Origin: Opitutaceae bacterium
Lineage (GTDB): Bacteria > Verrucomicrobiota > Verrucomicrobiia > Opitutales > Opitutaceae
DNA: 64,000 nt
Assembly: GCA_018402455.1 (NCBI GenBank)
Contig: JAGYIG010000005.1
Span: forward strand, 62,001-126,000
Direction: 5' to 3'
Shown here one piece after another: positions 8,873 to 18,172 of this stretch (positions within the stretch are counted from its first letter, which is position 1; each line of letters starts with the position of its first letter). The notes under the pieces are model-generated. The model was not told the DNA's origin, searched no databases, and was given only the letters and a program-made list of their open reading frames with translations. A program made the translations under genes and the position numbers.

Positions 8873-9865
8873 TCACCCGCCGAGACCGAAAATGCGGCGG
8901 ATGATTTCAACCATGTCCAAGCTCGAACCCTGTTGTTGCGACGGCGGGCTGGGCGGGGAGCTGCTCGACGAGGAACTGGAAGAACTGGAGGAGGAGGAGC
9001 TCGACGACGAGCTGCTGCTGCTCGATGAACTGGATGAAGAGGAGGACGAGGGTTGACCGGGCGAGGAGCTCGAGGAGGAGCCCGGCATGGGGTCAAGACT
9101 GGCGAGTTGCGGCTGACTCTGACTCTGGCCCTGGCCGGATTGAGAACTCTGGGACTGGCTCGATGAGCTAGATTGCTGTCCTTGTTGCCCCTGCGAGCCG
9201 GCTGATTGGCCCAGCTGGCCCAGCTGTTGTCCCTGCTGCCCTTGGCTGCCAGCCTGTTGCCCGGTTGGGCCTTGGCCGCCCATTTGCTGTCCCGATTGGC
9301 CCGGTCCCTGTCCCATGGGATCCAGCTGGGCGAGGGCCGGACCTTGGCCGAATGGATCCCCTTGGTCGCCCGTGCCCTGACCTTGATTCATTTCGCCGCC
9401 GGCGCCTTGGCCCTCGGGGCCACCTTGCTCCGACTGGCCTTGGCCGGAGCCGTCGACCACCATCACGGGGCCGCCGGCACCGTAGCCGCCCGGCCCCCCA
9501 GGGCCCATGCGCGGATCGTAGGAATAGTAGATCACATCAACGGTGCTGGAGCCGAGGGCGGGGCTTTTGGCCACCACGTCGTTGCGCACCTCGTGCATCT
9601 CGATCTCGTGCTGGCGGGCATCCGCCGCGTTAACAATCGGGCCAAAAAAGTAAGTCAGGTTTTCATGGCGATAGCGCACATACCAACCCTCGTCGGTGAG
9701 CTCCTGATCGGTGAAATCAATCCCGGGAAACTCCTGTTTAAACTCCTCGGCGTTGAGTTCCCAGGCGGCCTCGATGGCGGAGGTGGGAAAGACGACCGTG
9801 TAGGCGGAAAGGGGCAGGGTGGTGCAACCGAATAGAAGCGAGCAGAGGGCGGCGGTGCGTTTCAT
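8873..9865 (-). CDS. Exported Gly/Gln/Ser-rich low-complexity protein with polyserine tract
   Basis: A protein of about 330 residues with an N-terminal signal peptide from the ATG at 9865 (MKRTAALCSLLFGCTTLPLSA). An in-frame GTG at 9880 overlaps the previous stop and could be used instead. The first 110 mature residues look folded. They are followed by a Gly/Gln-rich linker of about 110 residues (many GQG and QQG units), a polyserine run of 31 codons (8957-9049) and a short helical tail with MVEIIRRIFGLGG. All six serine codons are used in the run, so it is kept at protein level and is not a simple DNA repeat. The gene is last of three in an operon with 9877-10689 and the TPR gene. Function unknown; a surface or matrix role is plausible. 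Confidence 0.75.
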   Translation of the reverse strand: MKRTAALCSLLFGCTTLPLSAYTVVFPTSAIEAAWELNAEEFKQEFPGIDFTDQELTDEGWYVRYRHENLTYFFGPIVNAADARQHEIEMHEVRNDVVAKSPALGSSTVDVIYYSYDPRMGPGGPGGYGAGGPVMVVDGSGQGQSEQGGPEGQGAGGEMNQGQGTGDQGDPFGQGPALAQLDPMGQGPGQSGQQMGGQGPTGQQAGSQGQQGQQLGQLGQSAGSQGQQGQQSSSSSQSQSSQSGQGQSQSQPQLASLDPMPGSSSSSSPGQPSSSSSSSSSSSSSSSSSSSSSSSSSSSSSSSPPSPPSQQQGSSLDMVEIIRRIFGLGG

Positions 9866-9876
9866 GAGGTAGCTTT

Positions 9877-10689
9877 TCACAGGTTGGAGGGGATATCGAC
9901 TCCCCGCTCGGTGCCGGTGCCCCGGTTGGTGGGTTGGCTGCCGCTCGCGGCTTGGACGCTCATGCGGTTTTCGCCTTGTTCATTTTCAAGTTGGCGGGAG
10001 GCCTCGGCTTGAGGGGTGTCGGCTTCGGCGAGTTTGGCGTTTTCATCGCCAATCTGAACCTGGGAGGGCTTATCCAGTTGGCGGCCCTGCTGGCCTTCGG
10101 CGACTTGGGGGGCCTCCGGCGATCCGGCGGGACCGCTCTCGCCTGGCTCTCCGGCGGGACCTTCGCCGCCACCGTTTTGGTCGCCCATCTGGCTCTCTGG
10201 AATGGGCGGGGTGGCATCGCCCCCCTCCTCTTCTTCGCCACCGCCGCCGCCCATGATGGGAGGAAGTCCGGCGATTTGGGGTCCGCCCCCGCCGCCGGGC
10301 GGTCCACCGTCGCCCCCGGGTCCGGGTCCGCCGCCACCTTTTTGTTGACCGGGGCCCTTTTCGTCCTTGGTCGGCGGTGGCGGTTCACCGCCGGGGTTTT
10401 CAAATTGCGCGATCATGGCCTGCTCGGGTCGCTCCTCCTCCGGGTATTGGGATCCATCGAAGATCGCCGGATCGGGGATGCGGGACGCGCCGCGGGCGGA
10501 CGAGCGGGAGTTGACCGTGGCAGCGGGCAAGCGGACCGGCTCGTAGGACGGCGGGCGTTCGAGGGCGGGTCGCGAAGTGCGCAGGGCGGGAAGTTCCGTT
10601 TGCGCAGAAACCTCCGTTCCCCAAGCGAGCCCTGTACCCAAGATGAGGGTGGGTAGACCGAGACGGAGCAGGCTTCGCGGGACTTTCAT
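9877..10689 (-). CDS. Exported Gly/Pro/Glu-rich low-complexity protein
   Basis: A 270-residue protein with a signal peptide (MKVPRSLLRLGLPTLILGTG, cleavage after about residue 29). The mature part is almost entirely Gly, Pro, Glu and Gln, including runs such as GGGGPGPGGDGGPPGGGGG, and is predicted to be disordered. It starts 9 bases after the TPR gene stop, and its own stop overlaps the possible GTG start of the Ser-rich gene. The three are therefore one operon. No known domain is visible. It may be a disordered envelope partner of the other two proteins. Confidence 0.75.
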   Translation of the reverse strand: MKVPRSLLRLGLPTLILGTGLAWGTEVSAQTELPALRTSRPALERPPSYEPVRLPAATVNSRSSARGASRIPDPAIFDGSQYPEEERPEQAMIAQFENPGGEPPPPTKDEKGPGQQKGGGGPGPGGDGGPPGGGGGPQIAGLPPIMGGGGGEEEEGGDATPPIPESQMGDQNGGGEGPAGEPGESGPAGSPEAPQVAEGQQGRQLDKPSQVQIGDENAKLAEADTPQAEASRQLENEQGENRMSVQAASGSQPTNRGTGTERGVDIPSNL

Positions 10690-10698
10690 CGCTGAGTT

Positions 10699-12372
10699 CT
10701 AACTGTCGGCGCGCGTCTTGCACACCACGGAAACCAGGTTGGTCGACATTTGGGGCCGCACCTTCAACAGCAACATGACGTCCTGGTAGTTCTTGCGGCG
10801 TCCAATCACCTCATAGTCTCCGGGAGGGAGGGCGACCGACTCCTCCTTGATCTTTCCGAGCATCCGGAAATTCGTGATACTCACCCAAGTCTTGGTGTCG
10901 GAGACGAAGGTGATGTTGACCGGGGTGCTGTTGAGTTCGAGCACCCGGCGCATTTCCTGCGCCTCGGGGGAGGTTTCCAGATAACCGGGCTTGGTTTGCA
11001 TGGCCTGATTGAAGGCCCGGATGGCGGCTTGGAAGTCGGAAGCCATCAGATGCTGTTCCGAGAGCTCCAGTAATTTTTCGTATTCAAGCAGGGCGCGGAC
11101 GGTGCGGCCGACGCGAATCAGACCCTCGATGGCCTCCGCGTAGTCGGGTTCCAAGTCCAGCAGCCGCTCATAGGCGAACCGGGCTTCATCCCAGAGGTAG
11201 TCCCGTTCAAGATCGTAGGCTTCGGCGAGGGTGCGGTGTACCATGGCGGCGTGGTGCTCCTCGTGGGCGTTGTCCAAGGCGTCTTCGATGTCGGTGCGTT
11301 TTGGATAGACCTCCAGCGCTTGCTCGTAGCTGACGATCACCGTGTCCCAATCCTGTTCGGCGGCGGCGGTTTCGGCAGCGCTGACGAACGTGTTGAATTG
11401 AAATTCCTTTTGGTCGGCGCGGGCGCGGGCGGCGCCCTGTTGGGCGGTGGCGTTGAACTCGTCCAGCGCGAAGGCTTCGTCATAGGCGGCAATCGCGGTA
11501 TCATAGTCGCCGGTGTCCTCGGCGTTGCGGGCGCGGGTGAGCAGCTCGAGGACTTGTGCGGCGTTTTCGGCGCGGGCGAGTCCGCGGAGACCGGCTTCGT
11601 TGCCGCTGTCGTATTTGAGGGCGTTTTGAAAGGCGCTTTCCGCGGCGTCACGGTCTCCGTCTTTCAGGGCGATTTGTCCGGCCCGAAGATTTTCCTTCAC
11701 GAAGGCCTCTTTATTGGCCTCAAGCTGGTCGAGGGTGTCGCTGGCGCCGTCAAAGGCCTGCCAGGCTGCGCGGAAAGATCCGGTCTCCAACAGATGGCGT
11801 CCCTCGCCGATGGAGGTGAAGGCGATGTCGTAGTCCTGTGGGGAGAAGCTTTTGTAGCGCTCGATGGCGCGGAGCCGGGCGTAGAGGTCGTCGTAACGTT
11901 TGTTGGCGTTGCGCTGCATTGCGACCGTTTCGGTGAATTCCGCGGTGGCGGTGATGACGCGTTCCAAAGCGGCGGCGGCATCGGCATAGGCCCCATTGCG
12001 GAGTTGGGTTTCGGCAAGCAGGAAGGCCTTTTCGACCAACGCGATCTCCTGCAGTAGGCCCTCATGATTGACTGGGAGGTTGCGGGCGGCACCGATGGCT
12101 TGAGAGGCGTTTTCGTAGGCCAGTTCGGCGCGTCCCCGGTTTTTGAAGGCCATTTCCTGCGCTTCCTGAGCGGTCAGGGTGGGGCCGACCGCCGGTCCTT
12201 GCTGCAGGTTGCGCCACGAGAAGCCGACGGCGCCGAGAGCCAGCAGGACCGCAACCAAGGCGATGCCGGCAAAGAGTTTGGAGCGATTGGGCCCCCCATC
12301 GGGGCGGCTGCCCTGCTGGGCGTTGGGATTCCAATCGATGACCTGATGCTTGGGTGACTTTTTGTCGGGCAT
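10699..12372 (-). CDS. Membrane-anchored TPR protein with C-terminal PEGA-like domain
   Basis: A 557-residue protein: a cytoplasmic N-terminus of about 30 residues, one membrane helix near residues 32-52, then helical repeats to about residue 480. Many units show TPR spacing, for example GDRDAAESAFQNALKYD and GDYDTAIAAYDEAFALD. The last 80 residues resemble a PEGA beta domain: TPVNITF, then ALPPGDYEVIGRRKNYQD. The repeats should lie on the periplasmic side and act as a scaffold. It is the first gene of a three-gene operon whose other products are exported low-complexity proteins. Confidence 0.82.
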   Translation of the reverse strand: MPDKKSPKHQVIDWNPNAQQGSRPDGGPNRSKLFAGIALVAVLLALGAVGFSWRNLQQGPAVGPTLTAQEAQEMAFKNRGRAELAYENASQAIGAARNLPVNHEGLLQEIALVEKAFLLAETQLRNGAYADAAAALERVITATAEFTETVAMQRNANKRYDDLYARLRAIERYKSFSPQDYDIAFTSIGEGRHLLETGSFRAAWQAFDGASDTLDQLEANKEAFVKENLRAGQIALKDGDRDAAESAFQNALKYDSGNEAGLRGLARAENAAQVLELLTRARNAEDTGDYDTAIAAYDEAFALDEFNATAQQGAARARADQKEFQFNTFVSAAETAAAEQDWDTVIVSYEQALEVYPKRTDIEDALDNAHEEHHAAMVHRTLAEAYDLERDYLWDEARFAYERLLDLEPDYAEAIEGLIRVGRTVRALLEYEKLLELSEQHLMASDFQAAIRAFNQAMQTKPGYLETSPEAQEMRRVLELNSTPVNITFVSDTKTWVSITNFRMLGKIKEESVALPPGDYEVIGRRKNYQDVMLLLKVRPQMSTNLVSVVCKTRADS

Positions 12373-12625
12373 GGGCGGGGCGAGCTAAAGTAAGGTGGTT
12401 GGGCAGGAAAGTTGGACTGCGGGGAAAAGGAATTGTTCAGACCAAATCGGAAATTCGGAGAATGACGTAAGTTGTTGTGATTCTCAACGAGGAGAGATGG
12501 ATTTAGGCCGTGGTTTTCGGAATTGCGGACCAAACTTGCGAATCGGCGAGAAGTGGAACAATGAAAGCCCCTGATGGTCAGTGTTCCCTTCAACTTACGG
12601 CCACCTGAATCCCGTCCTTGTCACC

Positions 12626-13474
12626 ATGTCGAATCGTTCCCCTCTCGTCCCGGTTGCCGCGATGTTTGCGGTCGCGTTGCTCCTGTTCATCTCGGCGGGA
12701 TGCCAAGAGGTTCCGGTGACGGGGCGCACTGCGGTGAATCTGGTCGACGATCAAGACATCACGGCAAAAGCGTTGGAGGAATTCGAGCAGATCAAACGGA
12801 TGCAGCGCCTGTCCCGGAATCCGGCGCAGATCCGCATCGTGCAACAAATTGGTGCCCGGCTGTCACGGACGGTTTTTTGGGATGTGCCGCATGCGGATTG
12901 GGAATTTGTCGTTTTCGAGGCCCCGGGCGTGCTCAACGCGTTTGCGATGCCGGGAGGCAAGGTGGGGGTGTTTTCCGGCCTGATTGATTTTTGCGAGAAC
13001 GAGGACCAACTCGCCTCGGTGTTGGCCCACGAAATCGCCCATGTGGCCGCCCGACACACCCACGAAAAATACTCCCAAGGCATGCTGCTCAAGCCCTTGG
13101 GGGCGGCCACCTCGATCGGCATCGGTATGTCCACCGGTTCGACGGGAATCTACCTGCCCAGTGTGGGATCGGCCGCGGGCAGCGGGGTGACTTCGCTCAC
13201 GCAATCCGCGTTCGATCGCGGCAAGGAGATCGAAGCCGATCACATCGGCCTGATCTACATGGCCAAGGCCGGTTACGATCCCCGCGAATCCCTGCGCCTG
13301 CTCCAGCGGATGGAAGAGCATGTGGCCTCCCAAGGGGGGCCTTCGTCGAATGGCTGGTTTGCCAATCATCCCGATTTTCCCGAACGCCAGATCAAGATCA
13401 ACGAGCTGATGCCCGAGGCGATGGCGATTTACGAAAAAGGTGAGACCCAACGAACCCATACCGTTATTGAATAA
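12626..13474 (+). CDS. M48 family metalloprotease lipoprotein
   Basis: A 282-residue secreted zinc metalloprotease of family M48 (BepA/LoiP-like), which in other bacteria handles outer-membrane protein quality control. The ATG at 12626 gives a lipoprotein signal with lipobox ISAGC. The zinc-binding HEIAH motif is present, and the third ligand follows in EADHIGL. A PGVLNAFAMPGG block before HEIAH is also typical of the family. There is no TPR extension. The reading frame could begin earlier at a GTG (12581), but the lipobox distance favours 12626. The next gene starts inside its 3' end, so the two are coupled. Confidence 0.9.
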   Translation: MSNRSPLVPVAAMFAVALLLFISAGCQEVPVTGRTAVNLVDDQDITAKALEEFEQIKRMQRLSRNPAQIRIVQQIGARLSRTVFWDVPHADWEFVVFEAPGVLNAFAMPGGKVGVFSGLIDFCENEDQLASVLAHEIAHVAARHTHEKYSQGMLLKPLGAATSIGIGMSTGSTGIYLPSVGSAAGSGVTSLTQSAFDRGKEIEADHIGLIYMAKAGYDPRESLRLLQRMEEHVASQGGPSSNGWFANHPDFPERQIKINELMPEAMAIYEKGETQRTHTVIE

Positions 13475-14219
13475 GGGCTGCAGGCGTCCGCTCCGAGCGA
13501 TGGTGGCGATTCTCGTCGCCGGGTCGGTGGTTGCGTTGCCGGCGGCCGACAACTTCGTGCCTCCCCGGCTCACCCGTCCGGTGGAGCCGGTTTATCCGGT
13601 GGGTTTGCACGAAGCCGGGGTGGAGGGGCAGGTCGAAGCGGTTTTTCGGGTCGACCGCAATGGGGGAGTGCATGAACCCGACGTTTCCTATGCGACCCAT
13701 CCGGAATTTGGCGAGGCGGTCAAAGCAGTGCTCGCCAAGTGGCATTTTTCGCCGGCCCGTCGAGATGGTCGGCCCGTTGATCAACGCGTGCGCATGCCGG
13801 TGGTGTTCACCATTTCGGCGTCGGATCCCTTGAGCAAGTGGGCGGGGCGAAGCGTGTTCAAAAAATTCCCGCGGGACCCCGTGCAGGCGGATGAGCTCGA
13901 CGCATGGCCCGAGCCCGTGGCTTGGATCGAGCCCTTTTATCCGCCCCAACTCAACGGGTCGGGGAAGCGCGGTGAGGTCATCGTCAACTTCGTCATCGAT
14001 GAGCATGGGGATGTGGTCAATCCGGAGATAATGATCGGGGATGATCCCCATTTCATCGCCTCGGCATTGACGGCGACGATCAGCTTGGAATTCCCCCCCC
14101 ACATGACCGATGAGGGTCCGGTGCCCGTGGCCATGGCGGTTTCCTACAAATTCGACGAGAGGAAGCAGGAGCAGTGGGAAAGAGTCAGTGAGGAAACCGA
14201 CAAGCGAAGGTCACGGTAA
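13440..14219 (+). CDS. TonB C-terminal-domain protein, two repeats
   Basis: A 259-residue exported protein with two TonB-C-like domains. The first begins at VEPVYPVGLHEAGVEGQVEAVF and the second at IEPFYPPQLNGSGKRGEVIVNF; both match the YPxxxxxxGxxGxVxxxF pattern of energy transducer C-termini. The start is uncertain. The GTG at 13440 overlaps the protease gene by 35 bases, and a TTG at 13467 would give a compact signal peptide (MNKGCRRPLRAMVAILVAG). There is no proline-rich spacer as in true TonB, so it may be a periplasmic adaptor, not the energy transducer itself. Confidence 0.78.
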   Translation: MRPNEPIPLLNKGCRRPLRAMVAILVAGSVVALPAADNFVPPRLTRPVEPVYPVGLHEAGVEGQVEAVFRVDRNGGVHEPDVSYATHPEFGEAVKAVLAKWHFSPARRDGRPVDQRVRMPVVFTISASDPLSKWAGRSVFKKFPRDPVQADELDAWPEPVAWIEPFYPPQLNGSGKRGEVIVNFVIDEHGDVVNPEIMIGDDPHFIASALTATISLEFPPHMTDEGPVPVAMAVSYKFDERKQEQWERVSEETDKRRSR

Positions 14220-14312
14220 CTCCGGGGGGCGGTCGGTAAATCCCAGGGACTGTTCGGATCGCGGCTCGACTATCGGGCAAGCTCCCCGACAAGCTGTAGT
14301 GGACTTATCGGC

Positions 14313-15326
14313 ATGGCGAAACGTTGGCACCTCTACCCCGAAGAACGGCTGCTCAAAATGCGCCTGTGTGATCTTTCCCTGCGCCTGCCCGGCAGCGTGG
14401 TGGAGCAGCGAATGGAGCGGCTTTACACGGAGTTGGAAGCAGCGGGCCTGCGCTTCCGGCCTCACTATTGGCTCGGGATCGAGTGGTTCACCCCCGATGG
14501 GGTGCCCGGAATCGCGGTGCCGTTTTATCTGGCTCATCCCCGGCTGGTGCAACTGGAGCGGAAGTTCATGGTCGAGGCGGAAGGGCACGCCGAAGCAGCG
14601 TGCATGAGGATTTTGCGACACGAAGCAGGTCATGCGTTGGACAACGCGTTCCGCCTGCATCGCCGCAAACGCTGGCGCGATGTGTTTGGGTCGTTCACCC
14701 AGCCTTATCCCGACTCCTACCGACCCCGGCCCGGCGATCGGAATTTTGTGCAGCACCTCAACGGTTGGTATGCGCAGGCCCATCCGGCGGAGGATTTCGC
14801 GGAAACCTTCGCGGTTTGGCTCACTCCGGGGTCGGCGTGGCGGACGCGATTTGGCGACTGGCCCGCGATTTGGAAATTGAAGTATGTGGACGAAATCATG
14901 GCGGAGATTGCGGCAACTGCACCGCCCGTGCGCACCCGTCGCCACATCGAACCGCTGCGCGAAATCACCCTCACCCTCGGGGAATATTACGAGCAGAAGC
15001 GGGCCCACTATGCCGTCGATTGGCCCGGACATTATGACGATGATCTGGAGGTCGTATTTGAACCCTGTCCCCGACCCAACCGGCGGCCCGCCGCCGCGGC
15101 CTGGCTGCGCACCCACCGCCGGGAGCTCGCCCGTACGGTGGGGGAGGCGGCCGGGGTGCCTGCCTACACCATCGAACAGTTGCTACAGGCGATGGTTGAG
15201 CGGTGTCGCGCGTTGAAGCTGCGGCTGCGTCATCCCGCCCGGCTCACGCGGGAAAAGGTGCTGTTGATGCTCACAGTCCATACCATGCAGGCGGTGCATG
15301 GACGGTATTTCCCGATTGCCCTATGA
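14313..15326 (+). CDS. Putative zinc-binding metallopeptidase (Peptidase_Mx-like)
   Basis: A 337-residue protein with no signal peptide. The central HEAGHALD motif at about residues 106-113 gives the two zinc histidines and the catalytic Glu, and HPAEDFAETFAVWL about 45 residues later supplies a probable third ligand. This layout matches the putative zinc-binding metallopeptidase family. The last 110 residues are basic and helical. Its stop overlaps the start of the ATP-grasp gene by four bases, so the two are translationally coupled and may act on the same peptide or amino-acid substrate. Substrate unknown. Confidence 0.8.
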   Translation: MAKRWHLYPEERLLKMRLCDLSLRLPGSVVEQRMERLYTELEAAGLRFRPHYWLGIEWFTPDGVPGIAVPFYLAHPRLVQLERKFMVEAEGHAEAACMRILRHEAGHALDNAFRLHRRKRWRDVFGSFTQPYPDSYRPRPGDRNFVQHLNGWYAQAHPAEDFAETFAVWLTPGSAWRTRFGDWPAIWKLKYVDEIMAEIAATAPPVRTRRHIEPLREITLTLGEYYEQKRAHYAVDWPGHYDDDLEVVFEPCPRPNRRPAAAAWLRTHRRELARTVGEAAGVPAYTIEQLLQAMVERCRALKLRLRHPARLTREKVLLMLTVHTMQAVHGRYFPIAL

Positions 15327-16360
15327 CGACAACCCGGCGCCTCAAACCGCTTCGCATTCTCGCCCTCATGCACGAGGCGCTGGTGCCGCCGGAATCGATC
15401 GAAGGGCTCACGGAGGAGCAGATCCACCCGTGGAAGATGGAGTATGATGTGAAAGTCACCCTCGAGCGGATGGGGCATGCCGTGCATCCCGTCGGCATTT
15501 ACGGGGACCTGAGTGTGTTGCGCGATGCCCTGGATCGGATCGAGCCGGACATCGTGTTCAACATGATGGAAGAGTTCGATGGCCAGCCGCTGTTTGACCA
15601 GCATCTGGTGAGCTACCTCGAACTCAAGAAAGTGCGTTACACGGGCTGCAATCCCCGTGGGCTGACCTTGGCCCACGACAAGGCGCTGTCGAAACGCATC
15701 CTCGCCCACCACCGGATTCCGGTGCCTGCGTTCGGGGTGTTTCGACCGGGCCGAAGCGTCAAGCGCCCCGCCCGGTTGCCGTTTCCCCTCCTGGTCAAAT
15801 CCTTGGTGGATGAAGGCTCCGTGGGCATCTCCCGAGCTTCGGTGGTCAAGGACGACGCGGCGCTGGAGGAGCGCGTGCAATTGATCCACCGGCAGACGGG
15901 TCGTCCGGCCATTGCCGAGCAGTATATTGCCGGCCGGGAGATCTACATGAGCCTGCTCGGCAACGAACGGGTGCGCACGTTCACGCCTTGGGAGATGTTC
16001 ATGCACAAACTGCCGGAAGGCGTCCCTAACATCGCCACCAGCAAACTCAAATGGAGCTACGCCCACCAGACGGAGCTGGGCCTGGAGACGCGTCCCGCCG
16101 AGCTCACGCCGTCGGAACTGCGTCGATTGCAGTCCGTGTCGAAACGCATTTACCGGGCGCTTTTTTTGAGCGGCTATGCCCGGTTGGATTTTCGGATGGC
16201 CGCCGCCGACGGCCAGTTCTACCTGCTGGAAGCCAACCCCAACCCATGTCTCGCCTACGGGGAGGATTTTGCGGAGGGCGTGGAGCAGAGTGGGATGACC
16301 TATGAAGACCTGCTCGATACCATCCTGCGCAACGGGATGAACTACCGCCTGCAATTGTAG
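15323..16360 (+). CDS. ATP-grasp ligase, D-alanine--D-alanine ligase-like
   Basis: A 345-residue ATP-grasp enzyme resembling D-Ala-D-Ala ligases. ATP-grasp enzymes join a carboxylate to an amine or thiol through an acyl-phosphate. Visible blocks are PDIVFNMMEEFDG, YTGCNPRGLTLAHDKALSK, FPLLVKSLVDEGSVGIS for the ATP lysine and glycine-rich loop, and the C-terminal metal-site motif LLEANPNPCL. The start at 15323 overlaps the metallopeptidase stop (ATGA). It is not in a cell-wall cluster, so it is more likely a dedicated peptide or amino-acid ligase than Ddl. Family certain, substrate unknown. Confidence 0.85.
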   Translation: MTTTRRLKPLRILALMHEALVPPESIEGLTEEQIHPWKMEYDVKVTLERMGHAVHPVGIYGDLSVLRDALDRIEPDIVFNMMEEFDGQPLFDQHLVSYLELKKVRYTGCNPRGLTLAHDKALSKRILAHHRIPVPAFGVFRPGRSVKRPARLPFPLLVKSLVDEGSVGISRASVVKDDAALEERVQLIHRQTGRPAIAEQYIAGREIYMSLLGNERVRTFTPWEMFMHKLPEGVPNIATSKLKWSYAHQTELGLETRPAELTPSELRRLQSVSKRIYRALFLSGYARLDFRMAAADGQFYLLEANPNPCLAYGEDFAEGVEQSGMTYEDLLDTILRNGMNYRLQL

Positions 16361-16474
16361 GTCGGTCGGGTAAACCCGCCGGGAAAGCGCCCCTCAGAGC
16401 GTCGGGCGGCCCGGCGCGGGCGCGGGCGTTGCGGCTGCAACGGTGGTGCGGGGAACGATCCGCCCGGCCGAGAA

Positions 16475-18172
16475 TCAGGTCGGGAAGGTGGTGACGAATT
16501 TTTCTTCGGCGTCGACCGACCCGATCAGGGTGAGGGTGGCGTCGGGCGGTAGCACCGTGTCAGGTTTTAGATCGTTGTTGCGCACGCCGTTGAAGGTGAT
16601 GGCGACAATTGAGCAACCGGTGCGGGCGGGCACGGCGGATTGCGCCAGCGTTTGGTTGGCGATTACCGCCGGGACCGGGGAGTAAAAGACGGTCACCCCC
16701 TCGGCGAGGAGCAGGTTCTCGTCGCCCTTCAACGCATTAAAAATGGAATTTGCGCCCATCGAAGCGTAGGACAACACGAGATCGGCTCCCGCGCGGTGCA
16801 ACCGCTTCATGTTTTCCTGGTTGGAGCAGCGGGTGATGATTTGGGCTTTCGGGCGGAGCTTGCGGTAAAAGATGGTGAGGAAGGTATTGGTGTCATCGTC
16901 ATGGGGGGTGATGATGATCGTGGAAGCGGTGTGCATGCCCGCCTTGACCAAGAGATCAAACTCCGAGGCGTCGCCCACAAAACTCTGTTCCGGGAACTGG
17001 ATCCGGACGGGATCTTTTTCGATGAGCGTCCATTCGATTTCCCGCTCGTTCAGGGCGCGGGCGGTGGCGCGGCCGACCCGGCCGCCGCCGACAATGAGTA
17101 CCTTGGGTTTGCCGCCGATGTCGGAGCGGGTTTGGCCGAAGATCGTGTTGTAGGTTTCGATCTGTTTTTCGGTGCCGCTGAGGATAAAGAACGTGTGGGC
17201 GTCGAGGATACTGCTGGCTTCCGGGGGCACCAGTTGGCCGTGCCGCCAGATGCCGACGACGGTCACGCCACTGCGCGCGCGCATGTCACACTGGCCGACC
17301 GATTTGCCCTCGAGCGCGGTGTTGCTGCCGGTGGCCTCGGCGATGACCAGGTCATCCCGTTGTCCGATGGGTTGCGCACAGGATCCGGAGTCGACCACCC
17401 GCCGGGCCAAGGCCTGCCCCATGATCTCCTCCAGGGAAAGAATCTCCGATACGCCGGCGAGTTCGAGGGCGTCTCGGGCGGCACTGGATCGGGCAGTGGC
17501 GATAATGGGCACCTCCTCCGAGATCTCCCGCACGGAGAAAGTGACGTTGGTGTTGATGATGTCGGAACGGGTGGTGACGACCAGCGAGGCCTGGGCGATG
17601 CGCAGGCGTTGATAGGTATCGGGATCGCTCAGGTCACCCACCACCACCGGAAGATCGCGATCATGCATCTCCAGCGCCTCGGCGACCGTGGGCACCAGAA
17701 AGAAATAGGGGTAGCCATGCTTTTCCAGCATTCGAATGAGGATCTTGGTGATCGGGCCGTGCTGAGTAATGATGACATGACGGCGCGTGCGGGCGGGCAA
17801 CTCCCGTGGCGCGCGGGCCGCGGCCTGAGCCTTCATCCAGGGGGCGTAGAAAAACTCGATAAAGGTGAAGGGCAGCAGCACCAGCAGGAACATGACCCCG
17901 GTGACCAACACGATGATGGAAAACCCCCGGCCCAGATCGGACTGGAAGGTGATGTCGCCGAAACCGAGGGTGCTCATGACGGTGAGCGTCCAGTAGAACC
18001 CGGTCATCCAGGAAAAATGCTGTCCCTCGTGCTCCATCAGGACGTGGAACAGAATGCTGTAAAACGTCACCAGCGCCAAAAGCACCCCCAGCAGTTTGAA
18101 CAGGGCGAGCAGGTTTTGCCGGCTGGTCCGGCTTTCGAGGAAGGAGGTGACGACGGGGACGAGAGCTTTCAA
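16475..18172 (-). CDS. Two-TM potassium channel with two TrkA-N (RCK) domains
   Basis: A cation channel subunit of about 565 residues. Near the N-terminus are two membrane helices flanking the selectivity filter TLGFGD, as in Kch/MthK-type potassium channels. Two Rossmann TrkA-N/RCK units follow. The first lacks the GxGxxG nucleotide loop (it reads QHGPIT); the second keeps it (GGGRVGRA). A TrkA-C-like domain is at the end. The frame is open far upstream, but that part lacks protein character. I chose the TTG at 18172, just before the first conserved helix; the start is the weak point of this call. It diverges from the asparaginase-like gene. Confidence 0.83.
   Translation of the reverse strand: MKALVPVVTSFLESRTSRQNLLALFKLLGVLLALVTFYSILFHVLMEHEGQHFSWMTGFYWTLTVMSTLGFGDITFQSDLGRGFSIIVLVTGVMFLLVLLPFTFIEFFYAPWMKAQAAARAPRELPARTRRHVIITQHGPITKILIRMLEKHGYPYFFLVPTVAEALEMHDRDLPVVVGDLSDPDTYQRLRIAQASLVVTTRSDIINTNVTFSVREISEEVPIIATARSSAARDALELAGVSEILSLEEIMGQALARRVVDSGSCAQPIGQRDDLVIAEATGSNTALEGKSVGQCDMRARSGVTVVGIWRHGQLVPPEASSILDAHTFFILSGTEKQIETYNTIFGQTRSDIGGKPKVLIVGGGRVGRATARALNEREIEWTLIEKDPVRIQFPEQSFVGDASEFDLLVKAGMHTASTIIITPHDDDTNTFLTIFYRKLRPKAQIITRCSNQENMKRLHRAGADLVLSYASMGANSIFNALKGDENLLLAEGVTVFYSPVPAVIANQTLAQSAVPARTGCSIVAITFNGVRNNDLKPDTVLPPDATLTLIGSVDAEEKFVTTFPT

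Noticed and set aside
8862-9056. Leu/Glu-rich frame opposite the polyserine tract
   Set aside because: It is the complement of serine codons. The minus-strand gene has a signal peptide and operon context, and this frame has neither.
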